From Achromobacter arsenitoxydans SY8 (GTDB lineage: Bacteria > Pseudomonadota > Gammaproteobacteria > Burkholderiales > Burkholderiaceae_B), in the NCBI RefSeq assembly GCF_000236785.1, contig NZ_AGUF01000046.1:60993-124992 (forward strand): DNA of 64,000 nt, given 5' to 3'. The position numbers were made by a program, and so were the translations under genes. The stretch's first letter is position 1, and every line of letters starts with the position of its first letter. The notes under the pieces were generated by a model that was not told the DNA's origin, made no database searches, and saw only the letters and a list, made by a program, of their open reading frames with translations. Of this stretch, positions 13,423 through 22,326 are shown piece by piece.

Positions 13423-14933
13423 AATTCCTTCGCAACCTGTTCGGCCGGAGCCAAGAGCCTGCGCCGGCGTCAAAGTCACGCGGCCTGTTCTCGACGCATC
13501 GGCATCCGTTGGGCGACAAGGTCCAGGCACGCTTCGAGATGCCTCCGTTCGAACAGCCCAGGGGAGCGCCGACGGTCGCATCAGACAACGGCTACATCGG
13601 CGAGCGTCCGACGCCCAAGACCGCCAGCTTCACCCCGGTCAACGAGGCGCAGCTCGGCTTCTACGCGGCGGGCAGCATCTTCATCGGCTACCAGGCCTGC
13701 GCGATGCTGGCCACGAACTGGCTGATCGACAAGGCGTGCAACATGCCTGCCCGGGACGCGGTGCGCAATGGTTACCTGCTGACGTGCGGCTCGGACGATA
13801 TCTCGGCCCGTCTGATGGCTGGTGACAAGAAGTATGCGGTCAAGCGTCACCTGCGCGAGCTCGTTCACTTCGGGCGCGTGTACGGCGGCCGTCTGGTCTT
13901 GTTCGACGTCGCTGCGGCCAACCCCGAGGAGTATTACAAGGCGCCGTTCAACCTGGACGGCGTGCAGCCGGGCACGTACCGCGGTATGTCCCAGATCGAC
14001 CCGAACTGGGTGACGCCGGTGCTGACCGAGGACAACCTGAACGACCCGGCCAGCCAAAGCTACTACGAGCCGACGTTCTGGAAGATCAAGGACCGGGTCT
14101 ATCACAAGTCCCATCTGCGGATCTTCGTGCCTTACCCGGTACCGGACTACCTGAAGCCGCATTACCGCTACCTGGGCGTGAGCGTGCCTCAGCGCATGAT
14201 GGAGCGGGCGTACGCGGCGGAGCGCAGCGCCAACGAAGGCCCGCAACTGCTGATGACCAAGCGGCTGACGTCGCTGAACGTGGGCGATGCGGCACTGAAC
14301 AACCGCGAGGCGCTGGAGAAGAACCTGGCCGAGTGGGTGGCGTTCCGCGACAACTATGGCGTGCGCGTCGGCGGTGCCGAAGAGACCATCCAGCAGTTCG
14401 ACACAGCGCTGGGCGACGTGGACACGGTCCTCATGACCCAGTATCAGCTGGCAGCCTCTGTGGCGAACGTCCCGGCAACGAAGCTGCTGGGCACGCAACC
14501 CAAGGGCTTCAACGCCACGGGGGACTATGAGCAGTCGGTCTACCGGGAGGATCTGGAGAGCATCCAGTCCAACGACATGACGCCGCTGCTGGAGACGCAC
14601 TACCGGCTGCTGGCGAAGTCGGAGGGCGTAGCGCTGCCGGCCGAGATTGCCATCCAGTGGATGCCGGTCGACAGCCCGACCGCGAAGGAATGGGCCGAGA
14701 TCGACAAGATCAAGGCGGACCGAGACGCTGCGCTGTTCAACACAGGCGCCATTGACGCGGAGGACATCCGCAACCGTCTGCGCGAGGACCGCGAGGGCGA
14801 TTACCACAACCTTGAAGACGCCGAGTTCGTAGATGCCGAAGAAAATGGTAACGAAGCGGCGCCAGGCTTGGGGGCAGCAACAGCAGGCAACCCAGTTCAA
14901 GGGCTCGGCGCTGGCGTACCCGGTCGCAGTTGA
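13419..14933 (+). CDS. Portal protein (DUF1073 type)
   Basis: A 504-residue protein. The N-terminus ends in the typical DUF1073 segment ACAMLATNWLIDKACNMPARDAVR, followed by HLRELVHFGRVYGGRLVL and LAASVANVPATKLLGTQPKGFNATGDYE. Portals form the dodecameric entry ring at one capsid vertex. It overlaps terL by four bases and the gpF-like gene by 101 bases in another frame, an unusually long overlap. The last 30 residues are Gly/Ala-rich, as expected where the sequence must also encode the next gene. Confidence 0.9.
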   Translation: MKFLRNLFGRSQEPAPASKSRGLFSTHRHPLGDKVQARFEMPPFEQPRGAPTVASDNGYIGERPTPKTASFTPVNEAQLGFYAAGSIFIGYQACAMLATNWLIDKACNMPARDAVRNGYLLTCGSDDISARLMAGDKKYAVKRHLRELVHFGRVYGGRLVLFDVAAANPEEYYKAPFNLDGVQPGTYRGMSQIDPNWVTPVLTEDNLNDPASQSYYEPTFWKIKDRVYHKSHLRIFVPYPVPDYLKPHYRYLGVSVPQRMMERAYAAERSANEGPQLLMTKRLTSLNVGDAALNNREALEKNLAEWVAFRDNYGVRVGGAEETIQQFDTALGDVDTVLMTQYQLAASVANVPATKLLGTQPKGFNATGDYEQSVYREDLESIQSNDMTPLLETHYRLLAKSEGVALPAEIAIQWMPVDSPTAKEWAEIDKIKADRDAALFNTGAIDAEDIRNRLREDREGDYHNLEDAEFVDAEENGNEAAPGLGAATAGNPVQGLGAGVPGRS

Positions 14934-15714
14934 GGGGCGGTATCGGGCCAGCATGGAGTCGATGATTGACGGCATGCTGGCCGAGTACGACAAGGCGCTG
15001 CGCAGGCTGTACCGGGGAAACCCGGAGATCACGCAGGACGAGAGCGTCACCACGCAGGCGCGGCGCATCCTGGGCGAGCTCGGGCGGAAGTGGAGCAAGG
15101 TCTTTGCCGAGAAGGCGGGCCCGCTCGCGAACCGCACGATCTCCCAGGTCGACAGGTTCTCCAAGCAGAACCTCGGCGCGTCGCTGCGGGACATGTCCGG
15201 CGGGCTGACCATCAAGACGTTCCAGATGCCGGCCGGCCTGTACGACAAGGTCCTGGCGAGCACCGCGGAGAACGTCGGGCTGATCAAGAGCATCCCGGCG
15301 CAGTTCCAGGACCGGATCCAGGGCATCGTCCTGCGGTCGATCCAGTCGGGCGGCCAGGGAGCGGGCCAGATCTTCGAGGAGATCAAGAGCCTGAACCAGG
15401 TCACCCGGAACCGCGCCAAGCTGATCGCGGTGGACCAGACCCGCAAGATCACGTCCGCCATGAACGAGGAGCGGATGAAGGCGGCCGGCGTCAAGCAGTT
15501 CGAGTGGATTCACAGCGGCGGCGGCGCGGAGCCGCGCGAGCTGCACGCCAAATATGACGGGAAAATCTTCGACATGGATAACCCTCCGATCATCGAAGAC
15601 CGCGGCAAGAACAAGGGGCAGGTCGGTTTCCCTGGCGAGCTGATCAACTGCCGGTGCCGCATGCGCCCGGTCATCGACTTTACCGAGTACCTCGATGAGC
15701 AAGCGACAAACTGA
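14833..15714 (+). CDS. Minor head protein, Mu gpF-like
   Basis: A 293-residue head morphogenesis protein. The gpF domain lies in the C-terminal half: NRAKLIAVDQTRKITSAMNEERMKAAGVKQFEWIHSG, then REHLAKY-like ELHAKYDG and the closing GELINCRCRMRPVI. These proteins sit near the portal and are ejected or processed with it. The first 34 codons overlap the portal gene; a later start is possible, but MPKKMVTKRRQ is a plausible basic N-terminus. Confidence 0.85.
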   Translation: MPKKMVTKRRQAWGQQQQATQFKGSALAYPVAVEGRYRASMESMIDGMLAEYDKALRRLYRGNPEITQDESVTTQARRILGELGRKWSKVFAEKAGPLANRTISQVDRFSKQNLGASLRDMSGGLTIKTFQMPAGLYDKVLASTAENVGLIKSIPAQFQDRIQGIVLRSIQSGGQGAGQIFEEIKSLNQVTRNRAKLIAVDQTRKITSAMNEERMKAAGVKQFEWIHSGGGAEPRELHAKYDGKIFDMDNPPIIEDRGKNKGQVGFPGELINCRCRMRPVIDFTEYLDEQATN

Positions 15715-16948
15715 CGTCAACGGCTACCTGCTGGTGCGCGACAACCCGATCACGAAGGTCGGGGTGTTTCCGTACCTGGGCCGAGAGATCGGCGCGCCCG
15801 ATGCGGACCGGATCTACCAGGTGTATCGCCCGCAGGAGGAGCTGGAGAACCCGGAGACGATCGCCTCGGCCAACCTGGTGCCCTGGATCGACGAGCACGA
15901 GTTCCTGGGCAAGGACGGGACGCCGCCAGAGAAGAAGGGCGTACAGGGGACGACAGGCGAGACGGCCCGGTTCGACTACCCCTACATACGCAACAGCATC
16001 CGGGCCTACTCCGGGTTCATGCAGAACCTAATCGACCGCGGCAAGGTGGAGCTTTCGCCCAGCTACCGCTGTCGGTACGAATTCAGCGAAGGCGTGTTCG
16101 ATGGCAAGCGGTACGACGCCATCCAGCGCGACATTCGTTTCAATCATCTGGCATCCGTGAAAGAGGGCAGGACGGGGCCGGACGTGGCTGTACAGGACTG
16201 CCTCACCATCACATACGACTCAGCGGAGTTCATCAATATGGAAATCACCCCCGAAATGGAACAAGCATTCCGGGCGTTGATCGAGAAAATCTTGGCGGAA
16301 AAAGCTGCCGCTGTCTCGGACAACGACCCCAACAAGGAGGCTGTCACGGACGCGGAAGCGCCGGCGGCCCCCGGCGCCGTCACGACGGAAGAAAAGGATG
16401 CCGTCGAGGAGACCGCCGCCGCTGCCGAACAGGCGACCAGTGCGGTCGAATCCGCCACGGCGGCCATCGAGGAAGTGACTGCCGCCCTCGAGGAAGTGCA
16501 GGCAGCTGCCGAAGAAGTGAAGGCAGCCCCGACCGCCGACAGCAAGAAGGCGCTGGACGCCGCCATGGCCAAGCTGGGCGCCGCCAAGAACAAGATCGCC
16601 GCGCGCGCCGCGGACTCCCAGGTCATGGGCATGATCGGCACCATTCAGACCCAGATGAAGGCCAATGACGCCGCCGCGGTGATCAAGCAGATCGCCGACC
16701 GCGACGCGCTGGCCAAACGGGTGACCCCGTTCATCGGCGCCTTCGATAGCGCGCTGCTGACGTCGGCGGACCAAGTCGCCCGCTACGCAGTCAAGAAGCT
16801 GGGCCTGCAAGCGCAGGACGGTGCCGAGCATGCTGTCCTGCTGGGCTTCCTGCAAGCCGCCAAATCCGACGCCGACAAGATCGTCAGCGATTCCAAAACC
16901 GTGCGCGCCGAAGACACGGCCGCCAAAGTCTGGGGCGAAAAGCAATGA
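15695..16948 (+). CDS. DUF2213 prohead protease with scaffold-like C-terminus
   Basis: A 417-residue protein. Residues 1-180 are the DUF2213 domain, considered the capsid maturation protease of such phages. Residues 195-285 are Ala/Glu-rich coiled coil (EEVTAALEEVQAAAEEVKAAP), as in scaffolds. ATG at 16238 (residue 182, MEITPEMEQAFRALIEK) has GGAG nine bases upstream and lies exactly at the domain border, so a separate scaffold could be made from it in frame, as lambda Nu3 is from gpC. The start overlaps the gpF-like gene. Confidence 0.85.
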   Translation: MSKRQTDVNGYLLVRDNPITKVGVFPYLGREIGAPDADRIYQVYRPQEELENPETIASANLVPWIDEHEFLGKDGTPPEKKGVQGTTGETARFDYPYIRNSIRAYSGFMQNLIDRGKVELSPSYRCRYEFSEGVFDGKRYDAIQRDIRFNHLASVKEGRTGPDVAVQDCLTITYDSAEFINMEITPEMEQAFRALIEKILAEKAAAVSDNDPNKEAVTDAEAPAAPGAVTTEEKDAVEETAAAAEQATSAVESATAAIEEVTAALEEVQAAAEEVKAAPTADSKKALDAAMAKLGAAKNKIAARAADSQVMGMIGTIQTQMKANDAAAVIKQIADRDALAKRVTPFIGAFDSALLTSADQVARYAVKKLGLQAQDGAEHAVLLGFLQAAKSDADKIVSDSKTVRAEDTAAKVWGEKQ

Positions 16949-17445
16949 TCCCGAACACCGCACGTACCTACCTGCTGTCCGGCATCCCGGGCAACATCAG
17001 CCATGACGGCCCCACTCGCGCGCTGTCTGCCGTGATCGACTCGGCAACCGAATCGAACAACGTGTTCGGCCGCGCCTTCACGTACGTCGCCGGCCAGCCC
17101 TCGGGCCGCGGCACGTTCGAACAGGTGCAGGCCGGCGGCGCCGGAGTCTTCGCGGGCATCCTGATCAACCCGAAGGCCTATGCCATTGACACCGACTACG
17201 CCCGCAACGCGACCGTGGGCGAGTTCCTGAACATGGGCGAGGTCTACGTCCAGCTGGGCAACGACGGCAACATCGGCGATCCGGTGTCGTTCGATCCGGC
17301 CACCGGGGTTATTTCCGCCGGCGAAACCGGCACCGTCATCCCCGGCGCGCACATCGCCCGCCACGAACCCAGCGCCGAGACCCCGCGTCTGGCGGTGATC
17401 GCCCTCAATGGCCTGGTGGTGCTGCCCACCCCGGCCGGCGCCTGA
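16945..17445 (+). CDS. Structural cement / capsid decoration protein (gp24-like)
   Basis: A 166-residue beta-rich protein (SGIPGNISHDGPTRALSAVIDSATESNNVFGRAFTY...) resembling the structural cement proteins that precede the major capsid gene in related myophages. It has no signal or catalytic motif. It overlaps the protease stop and lies 20 bases before the capsid gene. Assignment rests on pattern and gene order. Confidence 0.75.
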   Translation: MIPNTARTYLLSGIPGNISHDGPTRALSAVIDSATESNNVFGRAFTYVAGQPSGRGTFEQVQAGGAGVFAGILINPKAYAIDTDYARNATVGEFLNMGEVYVQLGNDGNIGDPVSFDPATGVISAGETGTVIPGAHIARHEPSAETPRLAVIALNGLVVLPTPAGA

Positions 17446-17465
17446 TCGGAAAGGAACCAAAAATC

Positions 17466-18548
17466 ATGGCAAAAACTCAATCCAAGGTGCACATGCACAT
17501 GAGCGGCCGCCTGGCCCTCTCGCGCGGCGCCGTCAAGCTGGGCAGCGATGCCAAGATCGGCTTCGAAGACCTGGAGAACCTGGGCGTCGGCCTGCGCGCG
17601 ATGGACTCGGCCCTGACCGGCCCGGCCGTCACGAATGGCGCGATGCTCTCGCACATGCTCCAGACCTGGCTGCCCGGCACGCTGCGCGTCGTCACGCAGG
17701 TACGCAACATCGACGAGATCGCCGGTATCACGACCGTCGGCCGCTGGGAAGACGAGTTGATCAGCCTGCGCGTTGCCGAGCCGGCCGCCAAGGCTGAGCT
17801 GTACGGCGACTCGACGAACATCCCGCTGGCCGACTACCGCCAGTCCATCGAATCGCGCGGCATCGTGCGCTTCGAACAGGGCTTCCAGGTGGGCAAGCTG
17901 GAAGACGCCCGCCAGGCCGCCATCGGCTACCAGGCGGCGGACGAGAAGCGCCGCGCCGCGACCGAGTCGCTGGACATCAGCCGTAACCAGGTCGGCTTCT
18001 ACGGCTTCAATCAGCCCGACACGAACGTGTATGGCCTGCTGAACGATCCCAGCCTGCCGGCCTTCGTCTCGGCCACCACGCCGTGGATAGCCGCGAACTT
18101 CGACCAACTGGTTGCCGAGTTCACGGGCATGTACAACCAGCTCGAAACCCAGATGGGCGGCGAGCTCAGGGACACGGCGCGCCTGGTGCTGGTCCTGCCG
18201 ACCGGCTACCGCTCGATCTTCAGTGTGTACAGCCCCGCGGCCTCGGGCATGACGTTCCGCCAGTGGCTGAACGAGAACTTCCCGAACGTGCGCGTGGTGA
18301 CGACGGCCGAATTCAAGGACGCCAACGGCGGCCTGGACGTGGCCTACCTGTTCGTCGAGAACGCGGCCGACCAGGACGAGTCGGACATCACCGGCGCCAG
18401 CCTGATCCAGGCCGTTCCTGTGCGCTACCAGGTTCTGGGCAGCGAGAACCGCATCAAGGGCTACATCGAGGACGCCATCAACGCTACGGCGGGCGTCTTC
18501 GTGCTGCGCCCCTGGGCTTTCGCCCGCCGGACCATCAGCGCGTCCTGA
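17466..18548 (+). CDS. Major capsid protein (DUF2184 type)
   Basis: A 360-residue protein preceded by GGAAAGGAACC. Recognisable blocks are TWLPGTLRVVTQVRNIDEIAGITTVGRWEDE, QNQ-like SRNQVGFYGFNQPDTNVYGLLNDPSLP and VLVLPTGYRSIFS, all typical of the DUF2184 major head protein with the HK97 fold. It is followed by its own terminator, consistent with high expression. Confidence 0.9.
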   Translation: MAKTQSKVHMHMSGRLALSRGAVKLGSDAKIGFEDLENLGVGLRAMDSALTGPAVTNGAMLSHMLQTWLPGTLRVVTQVRNIDEIAGITTVGRWEDELISLRVAEPAAKAELYGDSTNIPLADYRQSIESRGIVRFEQGFQVGKLEDARQAAIGYQAADEKRRAATESLDISRNQVGFYGFNQPDTNVYGLLNDPSLPAFVSATTPWIAANFDQLVAEFTGMYNQLETQMGGELRDTARLVLVLPTGYRSIFSVYSPAASGMTFRQWLNENFPNVRVVTTAEFKDANGGLDVAYLFVENAADQDESDITGASLIQAVPVRYQVLGSENRIKGYIEDAINATAGVFVLRPWAFARRTISAS

Positions 18549-18568
18549 TCGTCGCTCACTGAACAGAG

Positions 18569-18592
18569 GGCCGGGGAAACCCGGCCTTTTTC
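18569..18592 (+). terminator. Terminator after major capsid gene
   Basis: GGCCGGG (18569-18575) pairs with CCCGGCC (18580-18586) around GAAA, followed by TTTTTC. It could reduce read-through from capsid to neck genes. Confidence 0.75.
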
Positions 18593-18607
18593 ATTTCTGG
18601 AGTCGAA

Positions 18608-18958
18608 ATGTCTCTTATCTATATCTACAGCACGCTCAGCAACGACCAGCGCTACCAGCTCAAGAACGGCCGCTCGGTCCTGATCGCTGGCAAGGCCAAC
18701 GTGGCCAACAAACAGCTGGTGACGCCCAAAGGCATGGCCACCGCCATCTCGGAAGACGAGTTCAACCTGCTGCAGGAGAACATCGTGTTCAAGGCGCATT
18801 CGAAGAATGGCTTCGTCTCGGCCAGCCACGACAAGCAGGACGCGGAGACCTTTGCCGCCCGGAATTTGGAACCCGCGGACAAGTCCGCCCAGGACACCCC
18901 GGAAACGGCGAAGAAGCGCAACGCCGGCGGCGCCAAGGTCAAAGACGCCGAGGCCTGA
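18608..18958 (+). CDS. Phage structural-region hypothetical protein (116 aa)
   Basis: A 116-residue protein MSLIYIYSTLSNDQRYQLKNGRSVLIAGKANVANKQL... The first 80 residues look like a small beta barrel; the tail is disordered (DTPETAKKRNAGGAKVKD). It lies between capsid and DUF4054 genes, where related phages have an uncharacterised head or neck component. TTCTGGAG lies before the start. Confidence 0.7.
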   Translation: MSLIYIYSTLSNDQRYQLKNGRSVLIAGKANVANKQLVTPKGMATAISEDEFNLLQENIVFKAHSKNGFVSASHDKQDAETFAARNLEPADKSAQDTPETAKKRNAGGAKVKDAEA

Positions 18959-18959
18959 T

Positions 18960-19388
18960 ATGGACTTCCCGCTGGCGAAGTTCCGGATCCTGTTCCCCAT
19001 GTTCAGCGCCGTGCCGGATGACGTGGTGCTGGCCGTGGCCGAATGGGCGCAGTGCTACACCAGCGGGCGCGGCTGTCAGTGCAACGAGCAGCTGTGGATG
19101 CTGATCACGGCCCACCTGTTGCAGCTGCGGCTCAATGCCGAATCCGGCAACGGCGGCGCGCCTGGCGCGCTGGCCTCGGCCACCATCGACAAGGTGAGCG
19201 TGTCGTTTCAGGCGCCGCCGGCTACCGACTCCTGGTCGCACTGGCTGAACCTGACGCCCTATGGCCAGCAGTTCCTGGCGCTGTCCAAGAGCTGCGGGGC
19301 CGGCGGGTTGTATGTGGGCGGGTTGCCCGAGCGCGCGGCGTTCCGCAACGTGGGCGGCCTGTCCATCCGCGGGGGAAGGATCCGATGA
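18960..19388 (+). CDS. Head-tail connector candidate (DUF4054)
   Basis: A 142-residue protein starting MDFPLAKFRILFPMFSAVPDDVVLAVAEWAQ, then LWMLITAHLLQL and ASATIDKVSVSFQAPPA, the DUF4054 pattern (gp6-like connector). These proteins join the portal to the neck. It begins two bases after the upstream stop. Confidence 0.8.
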   Translation: MDFPLAKFRILFPMFSAVPDDVVLAVAEWAQCYTSGRGCQCNEQLWMLITAHLLQLRLNAESGNGGAPGALASATIDKVSVSFQAPPATDSWSHWLNLTPYGQQFLALSKSCGAGGLYVGGLPERAAFRNVGGLSIRGGRIR

Positions 19389-19861
19389 AGGTGGTGCGCA
19401 AGGGCGGCACTGAGAAGCTGCAGGCGACGTTGAAGGACGTGGGCGGCAAGCAGATCCGGGTCGGATTCTTTCCTGAGGCCAAGTATCCCGACGGCACGCC
19501 CGTGGCCTACGTGGCGGCCATCCAGGAATACGGCTATCCCCAGGGAAACATCCCGGCGCGGCCGTTCATGCGTCCTACGGCCGAACAGAAGAAGGCCGAA
19601 TGGGGCCGGCAGATCGCCGGGGCCGTCCGTGGCGCGATCGACGGCAAGGTCGACGTCAGCCAGGCCTTCGAGGCGCTTGGCGCGCGATCGGCTGGCGATA
19701 TCGCCCGGACTATCAGCCGCGTGACCACGCCACCCTTGAAGAAGACGACGCTGGAAGCCCGCCAGGCCCGGAAGAAGACGCCCGGGGTTTCCAAAAAGCC
19801 CTTGGTCGACACCGGCCAGATGATCCAGTCCGTCAGCCACGTCGTGGAGGATAAAACGTGA
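19385..19861 (+). CDS. Neck / virion morphogenesis protein (gp10-like)
   Basis: A 158-residue protein with IRVGFFPEAKYPDGTPVAYVAAIQEYGYP followed by NIPARPFMRPT, the I-P-x-R-P-F-x-R block of head-tail joining proteins (HK97 gp10 and related). The C-terminus (LVDTGQMIQSVSHVV) also matches. It overlaps its neighbours by four bases on each side. Confidence 0.8.
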   Translation: MKVVRKGGTEKLQATLKDVGGKQIRVGFFPEAKYPDGTPVAYVAAIQEYGYPQGNIPARPFMRPTAEQKKAEWGRQIAGAVRGAIDGKVDVSQAFEALGARSAGDIARTISRVTTPPLKKTTLEARQARKKTPGVSKKPLVDTGQMIQSVSHVVEDKT

Positions 19862-20226
19862 TTCCAGGAATCAACCTGCTTGACTTGGCGTCCGGCGTGA
19901 TCGCGCAGCAGGCGCCGGTGTGGCTGAAATTCAAGGGCCGCACCGAAAACGCGCGCGGGCAGTGGGTGAACAAGTACGAGCCGCCGCAGCCGATCCAGGG
20001 ATCCTGGCAGCCGGTGGGCGAGTCGACGATCCGCGACCTTGGGCTGGACACCGCCAAGCGCTACTTCAACCTGTACACGTCCCACCCGGTGGAGAACGTG
20101 CAGCGCGGCGCGGCGCCGGACCAGCTGGTCTTTGGCGGCCGTCGGCATGACGTGGTGGGTGGCGCCGATTGGTACACCCAGGACGGCTGGCGCGGCATCC
20201 TTTGCGTCGACGTGGGGCCAGCATGA
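19858..20226 (+). CDS. Neck protein (122 aa), unnamed family
   Basis: A 122-residue protein starting with GTG at 19858, overlapping the upstream stop. It has a beta-rich pattern (VWLKFKGRTENARGQWVNKYEPPQPIQGSWQP) and ends in DWYTQDGWRGILCVDV. In this position related phages carry a stopper or collar protein. The assignment is by position. Confidence 0.65.
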   Translation: MIPGINLLDLASGVIAQQAPVWLKFKGRTENARGQWVNKYEPPQPIQGSWQPVGESTIRDLGLDTAKRYFNLYTSHPVENVQRGAAPDQLVFGGRRHDVVGGADWYTQDGWRGILCVDVGPA

Positions 20227-20750
20227 AGCAGAAGCAGCTAGAAGCCACCATCCGGGCCGCGCTGCTGGCGTTGCTGCCGGAGCAGGGGATCACCCTGCCT
20301 GTGCTGGCGGCGTTTCAGCCCACCAAGCAGGGCCGCGTCGACGACGGCATCTACTTCTTTTCGGTCGATCGGGGCAAGCGTGGCTGGCAGGCGCGCAAGT
20401 ACCGCGATGACGGCGCTGCGCTCACGGCGACGGAATCCCAGATCAACGAGTCGATGTACCAATTCCAGGCCTTCGTCGAGGACGACCTGAGCGCGCCAGA
20501 GCAGCTTCTGGCCTCCGACGTTCTGTCGGCTGTCCGGGGCTTGCTGCAGTCCATGAAATTCACGCAGGCCATGACGGCGGCCGGGATTGGCGTTCAGCGG
20601 GCGACGGACATCGTGACGCCGGCCTTCGTGAACGACCGCGACAACTTCGACTTCAACCCGAACTTCACCGTCATCTTCACCCACCACCGCAACATCACCC
20701 AGGCCACGGCACACATCCAACAGGTTGCGCCGGGCATCCATCGCATTTGA
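20223..20750 (+). CDS. Tail terminator / gateway-like protein
   Basis: A 175-residue protein from ATG 20223, overlapping the previous stop. It reads ATIRAALLALLPEQGITLPVLAAFQPTKQG..., FQAFVEDD and IGVQRATDIVTPAFVNDRDNFDFNPNFTVIFTH, the layout of the tail-completion proteins that lie just before the sheath gene. I infer that it caps the tail tube. Confidence 0.7.
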   Translation: MKQKQLEATIRAALLALLPEQGITLPVLAAFQPTKQGRVDDGIYFFSVDRGKRGWQARKYRDDGAALTATESQINESMYQFQAFVEDDLSAPEQLLASDVLSAVRGLLQSMKFTQAMTAAGIGVQRATDIVTPAFVNDRDNFDFNPNFTVIFTHHRNITQATAHIQQVAPGIHRI

Positions 20751-20760
20751 GGAAAAAGAC

Positions 20761-22269
20761 ATGTCCATCAAGATGACTCGCTACGTCCGGATCATCAGTG
20801 CGGTGATCGGCGCCAATGCCGTCGCCCAGCAGCAACTGACCGGCCGGCGCTTCACCACTGACCCGCGCGTGCCTGTCGGCCAGATCGTGTCGGTTCGCCC
20901 TGGCGGCGCCGACGACTATTTCGGCTCGGACTCGCCCGAGGCGGCATTTGCCCGCCAGTACTTCTCCTACGTCAGCCCGGCGCCCGCCTCGCAGGCTCCC
21001 GAGCTTCAGTTTGCCGCCTATCCCGACGTGGCGCGGCCCGCTCGCGTGTACGGTTACCGGATCTCGGCCAGTCTGGCGGAGTTCCAGGCAGTGACTGCCG
21101 GTGTCATGAACATCAAGGTCGGCGAGTACGCCTATGACTTGACCGGCGTGGACCTCTCCGGCGCCACGAGCCTGACGAACGTCGCACAGCTGGTCACGAC
21201 GACGATCGCCACGGCGGCTACGGCCCAGACGGGGACTGCGGCGACCGTCAGCTATGACGCCATCGCCGGATCCTTCACAGTCGAGTCCGCCGCGACGGGC
21301 CCGGGCGCCATCGTGGTATCGCCGGTCACGGGCAGCGATATCGGCGCGATGCTGGCGCTGCAGGGTGCCCAGGCGATCAGTTCCCCCGGATCGGCCGCCA
21401 TGTCTCCCCTGGAGGCTTTCCGCGCGGCGGAGAACGTGACCGATTCGTTCGGTTCGGCCTCGTTCGGTGCCACGGTGGACCTGGAAGACGCGATTCCGCT
21501 GGCGGAGTATGTCTCTGGCGAGAACGTGAAGTACCAGATGTACTGGTCGGTGGACTCGGTGACTGCCGACAGCTGGAACGCGGCCATGATTGGCACCGCC
21601 TCCAATGGCCTGGTCCTGAACGGCACGGCCGGCGAGTACAAGGAGGCCCTTCCGATGGCGGTGATGGCGGCGACGGACTACGACCGGACCAACGCCAGCA
21701 TCAACTACATGTACCGGCAGTCGGGAGTGACGCTCACGTCCGACGTGTCGGACGACCAGATGGCGGACTTCTACGACGCGCGCCGCGTGAATTACTACGG
21801 TCAGACGGCGAGCGCCGGCCAGAAGATTTCGTTCTTCCAGCGCGGCTACCTCATGGGCGGTGCCACGGCGCCGCTTGACATGTCCGTGCACGCCAACGAG
21901 CAATGGCTCAAGGCGTACATGACGGCCCAGCTGATGAGCCTGCTGCTCACCACGAACAAGATCCCGGCCAACAACGACGGCCGCGGCATGGTCATGGCGA
22001 TCATCCAGGGCGGCGTCAACAAGGCGCTGAACAACGGCACGATCCTGATCGGCAAGACGCTGACGGAGCTGCAGAAGGTTGCGGTGACCCAACTGACCAA
22101 CGATCCGCTGGCCTGGCACGACGTGCAGGACAACGGCTACTGGTTCAACGTCAGCATCGAGCAGGAGACGGGCGAGTCGGGCGTGACCGAGTACACGGCC
22201 AAGTACACGCTGGTCTATTCGAAGGGCGACATGGTCCGCAAGGTCGACGGCTCGCACAACCTGGTCTGA
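20761..22269 (+). CDS. Tail sheath protein (DUF3383 type)
   Basis: A 502-residue protein from ATG 20761 after GAGGAAAAAG. It begins with the sheath block RYVRIISAVIGANAVAQQQLTGRRFTTDPRVP and has a C-terminal domain PANNDGRGMVMAIIQGGVNKALNNGTI, YTAKYTLVYSKGDMVRKV typical of DUF3383 sheaths. Sheath subunits contract on infection; this protein is the clearest proof of a myovirus. Confidence 0.9.
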   Translation: MSIKMTRYVRIISAVIGANAVAQQQLTGRRFTTDPRVPVGQIVSVRPGGADDYFGSDSPEAAFARQYFSYVSPAPASQAPELQFAAYPDVARPARVYGYRISASLAEFQAVTAGVMNIKVGEYAYDLTGVDLSGATSLTNVAQLVTTTIATAATAQTGTAATVSYDAIAGSFTVESAATGPGAIVVSPVTGSDIGAMLALQGAQAISSPGSAAMSPLEAFRAAENVTDSFGSASFGATVDLEDAIPLAEYVSGENVKYQMYWSVDSVTADSWNAAMIGTASNGLVLNGTAGEYKEALPMAVMAATDYDRTNASINYMYRQSGVTLTSDVSDDQMADFYDARRVNYYGQTASAGQKISFFQRGYLMGGATAPLDMSVHANEQWLKAYMTAQLMSLLLTTNKIPANNDGRGMVMAIIQGGVNKALNNGTILIGKTLTELQKVAVTQLTNDPLAWHDVQDNGYWFNVSIEQETGESGVTEYTAKYTLVYSKGDMVRKVDGSHNLV

Positions 22270-22289
22270 CCGGGCAAGACAACATTTTG

Positions 22290-22315
22290 GGCGGCCTGCG
22301 GGCCGTCTTTCTTTT
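22290..22315 (+). terminator. Weak terminator between sheath and tube genes
   Basis: GGCGGCC (22290-22296) pairs with GGCCGTC (22301-22307), with one G-T pair, followed by TTTCTTTT. It may lower tube relative to sheath transcription. Confidence 0.5.
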
Positions 22316-22326
22316 GAGGATCAGAC

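Noticed and set aside
13581-15494. A 637-codon minus-strand frame opposite portal and gpF genes
   Set aside because: No ribosome site, no family, and it runs against well-supported head genes.
20695-22257. A 520-codon minus-strand frame opposite the sheath
   Set aside because: Arg/His-rich antisense shadow of the sheath gene.
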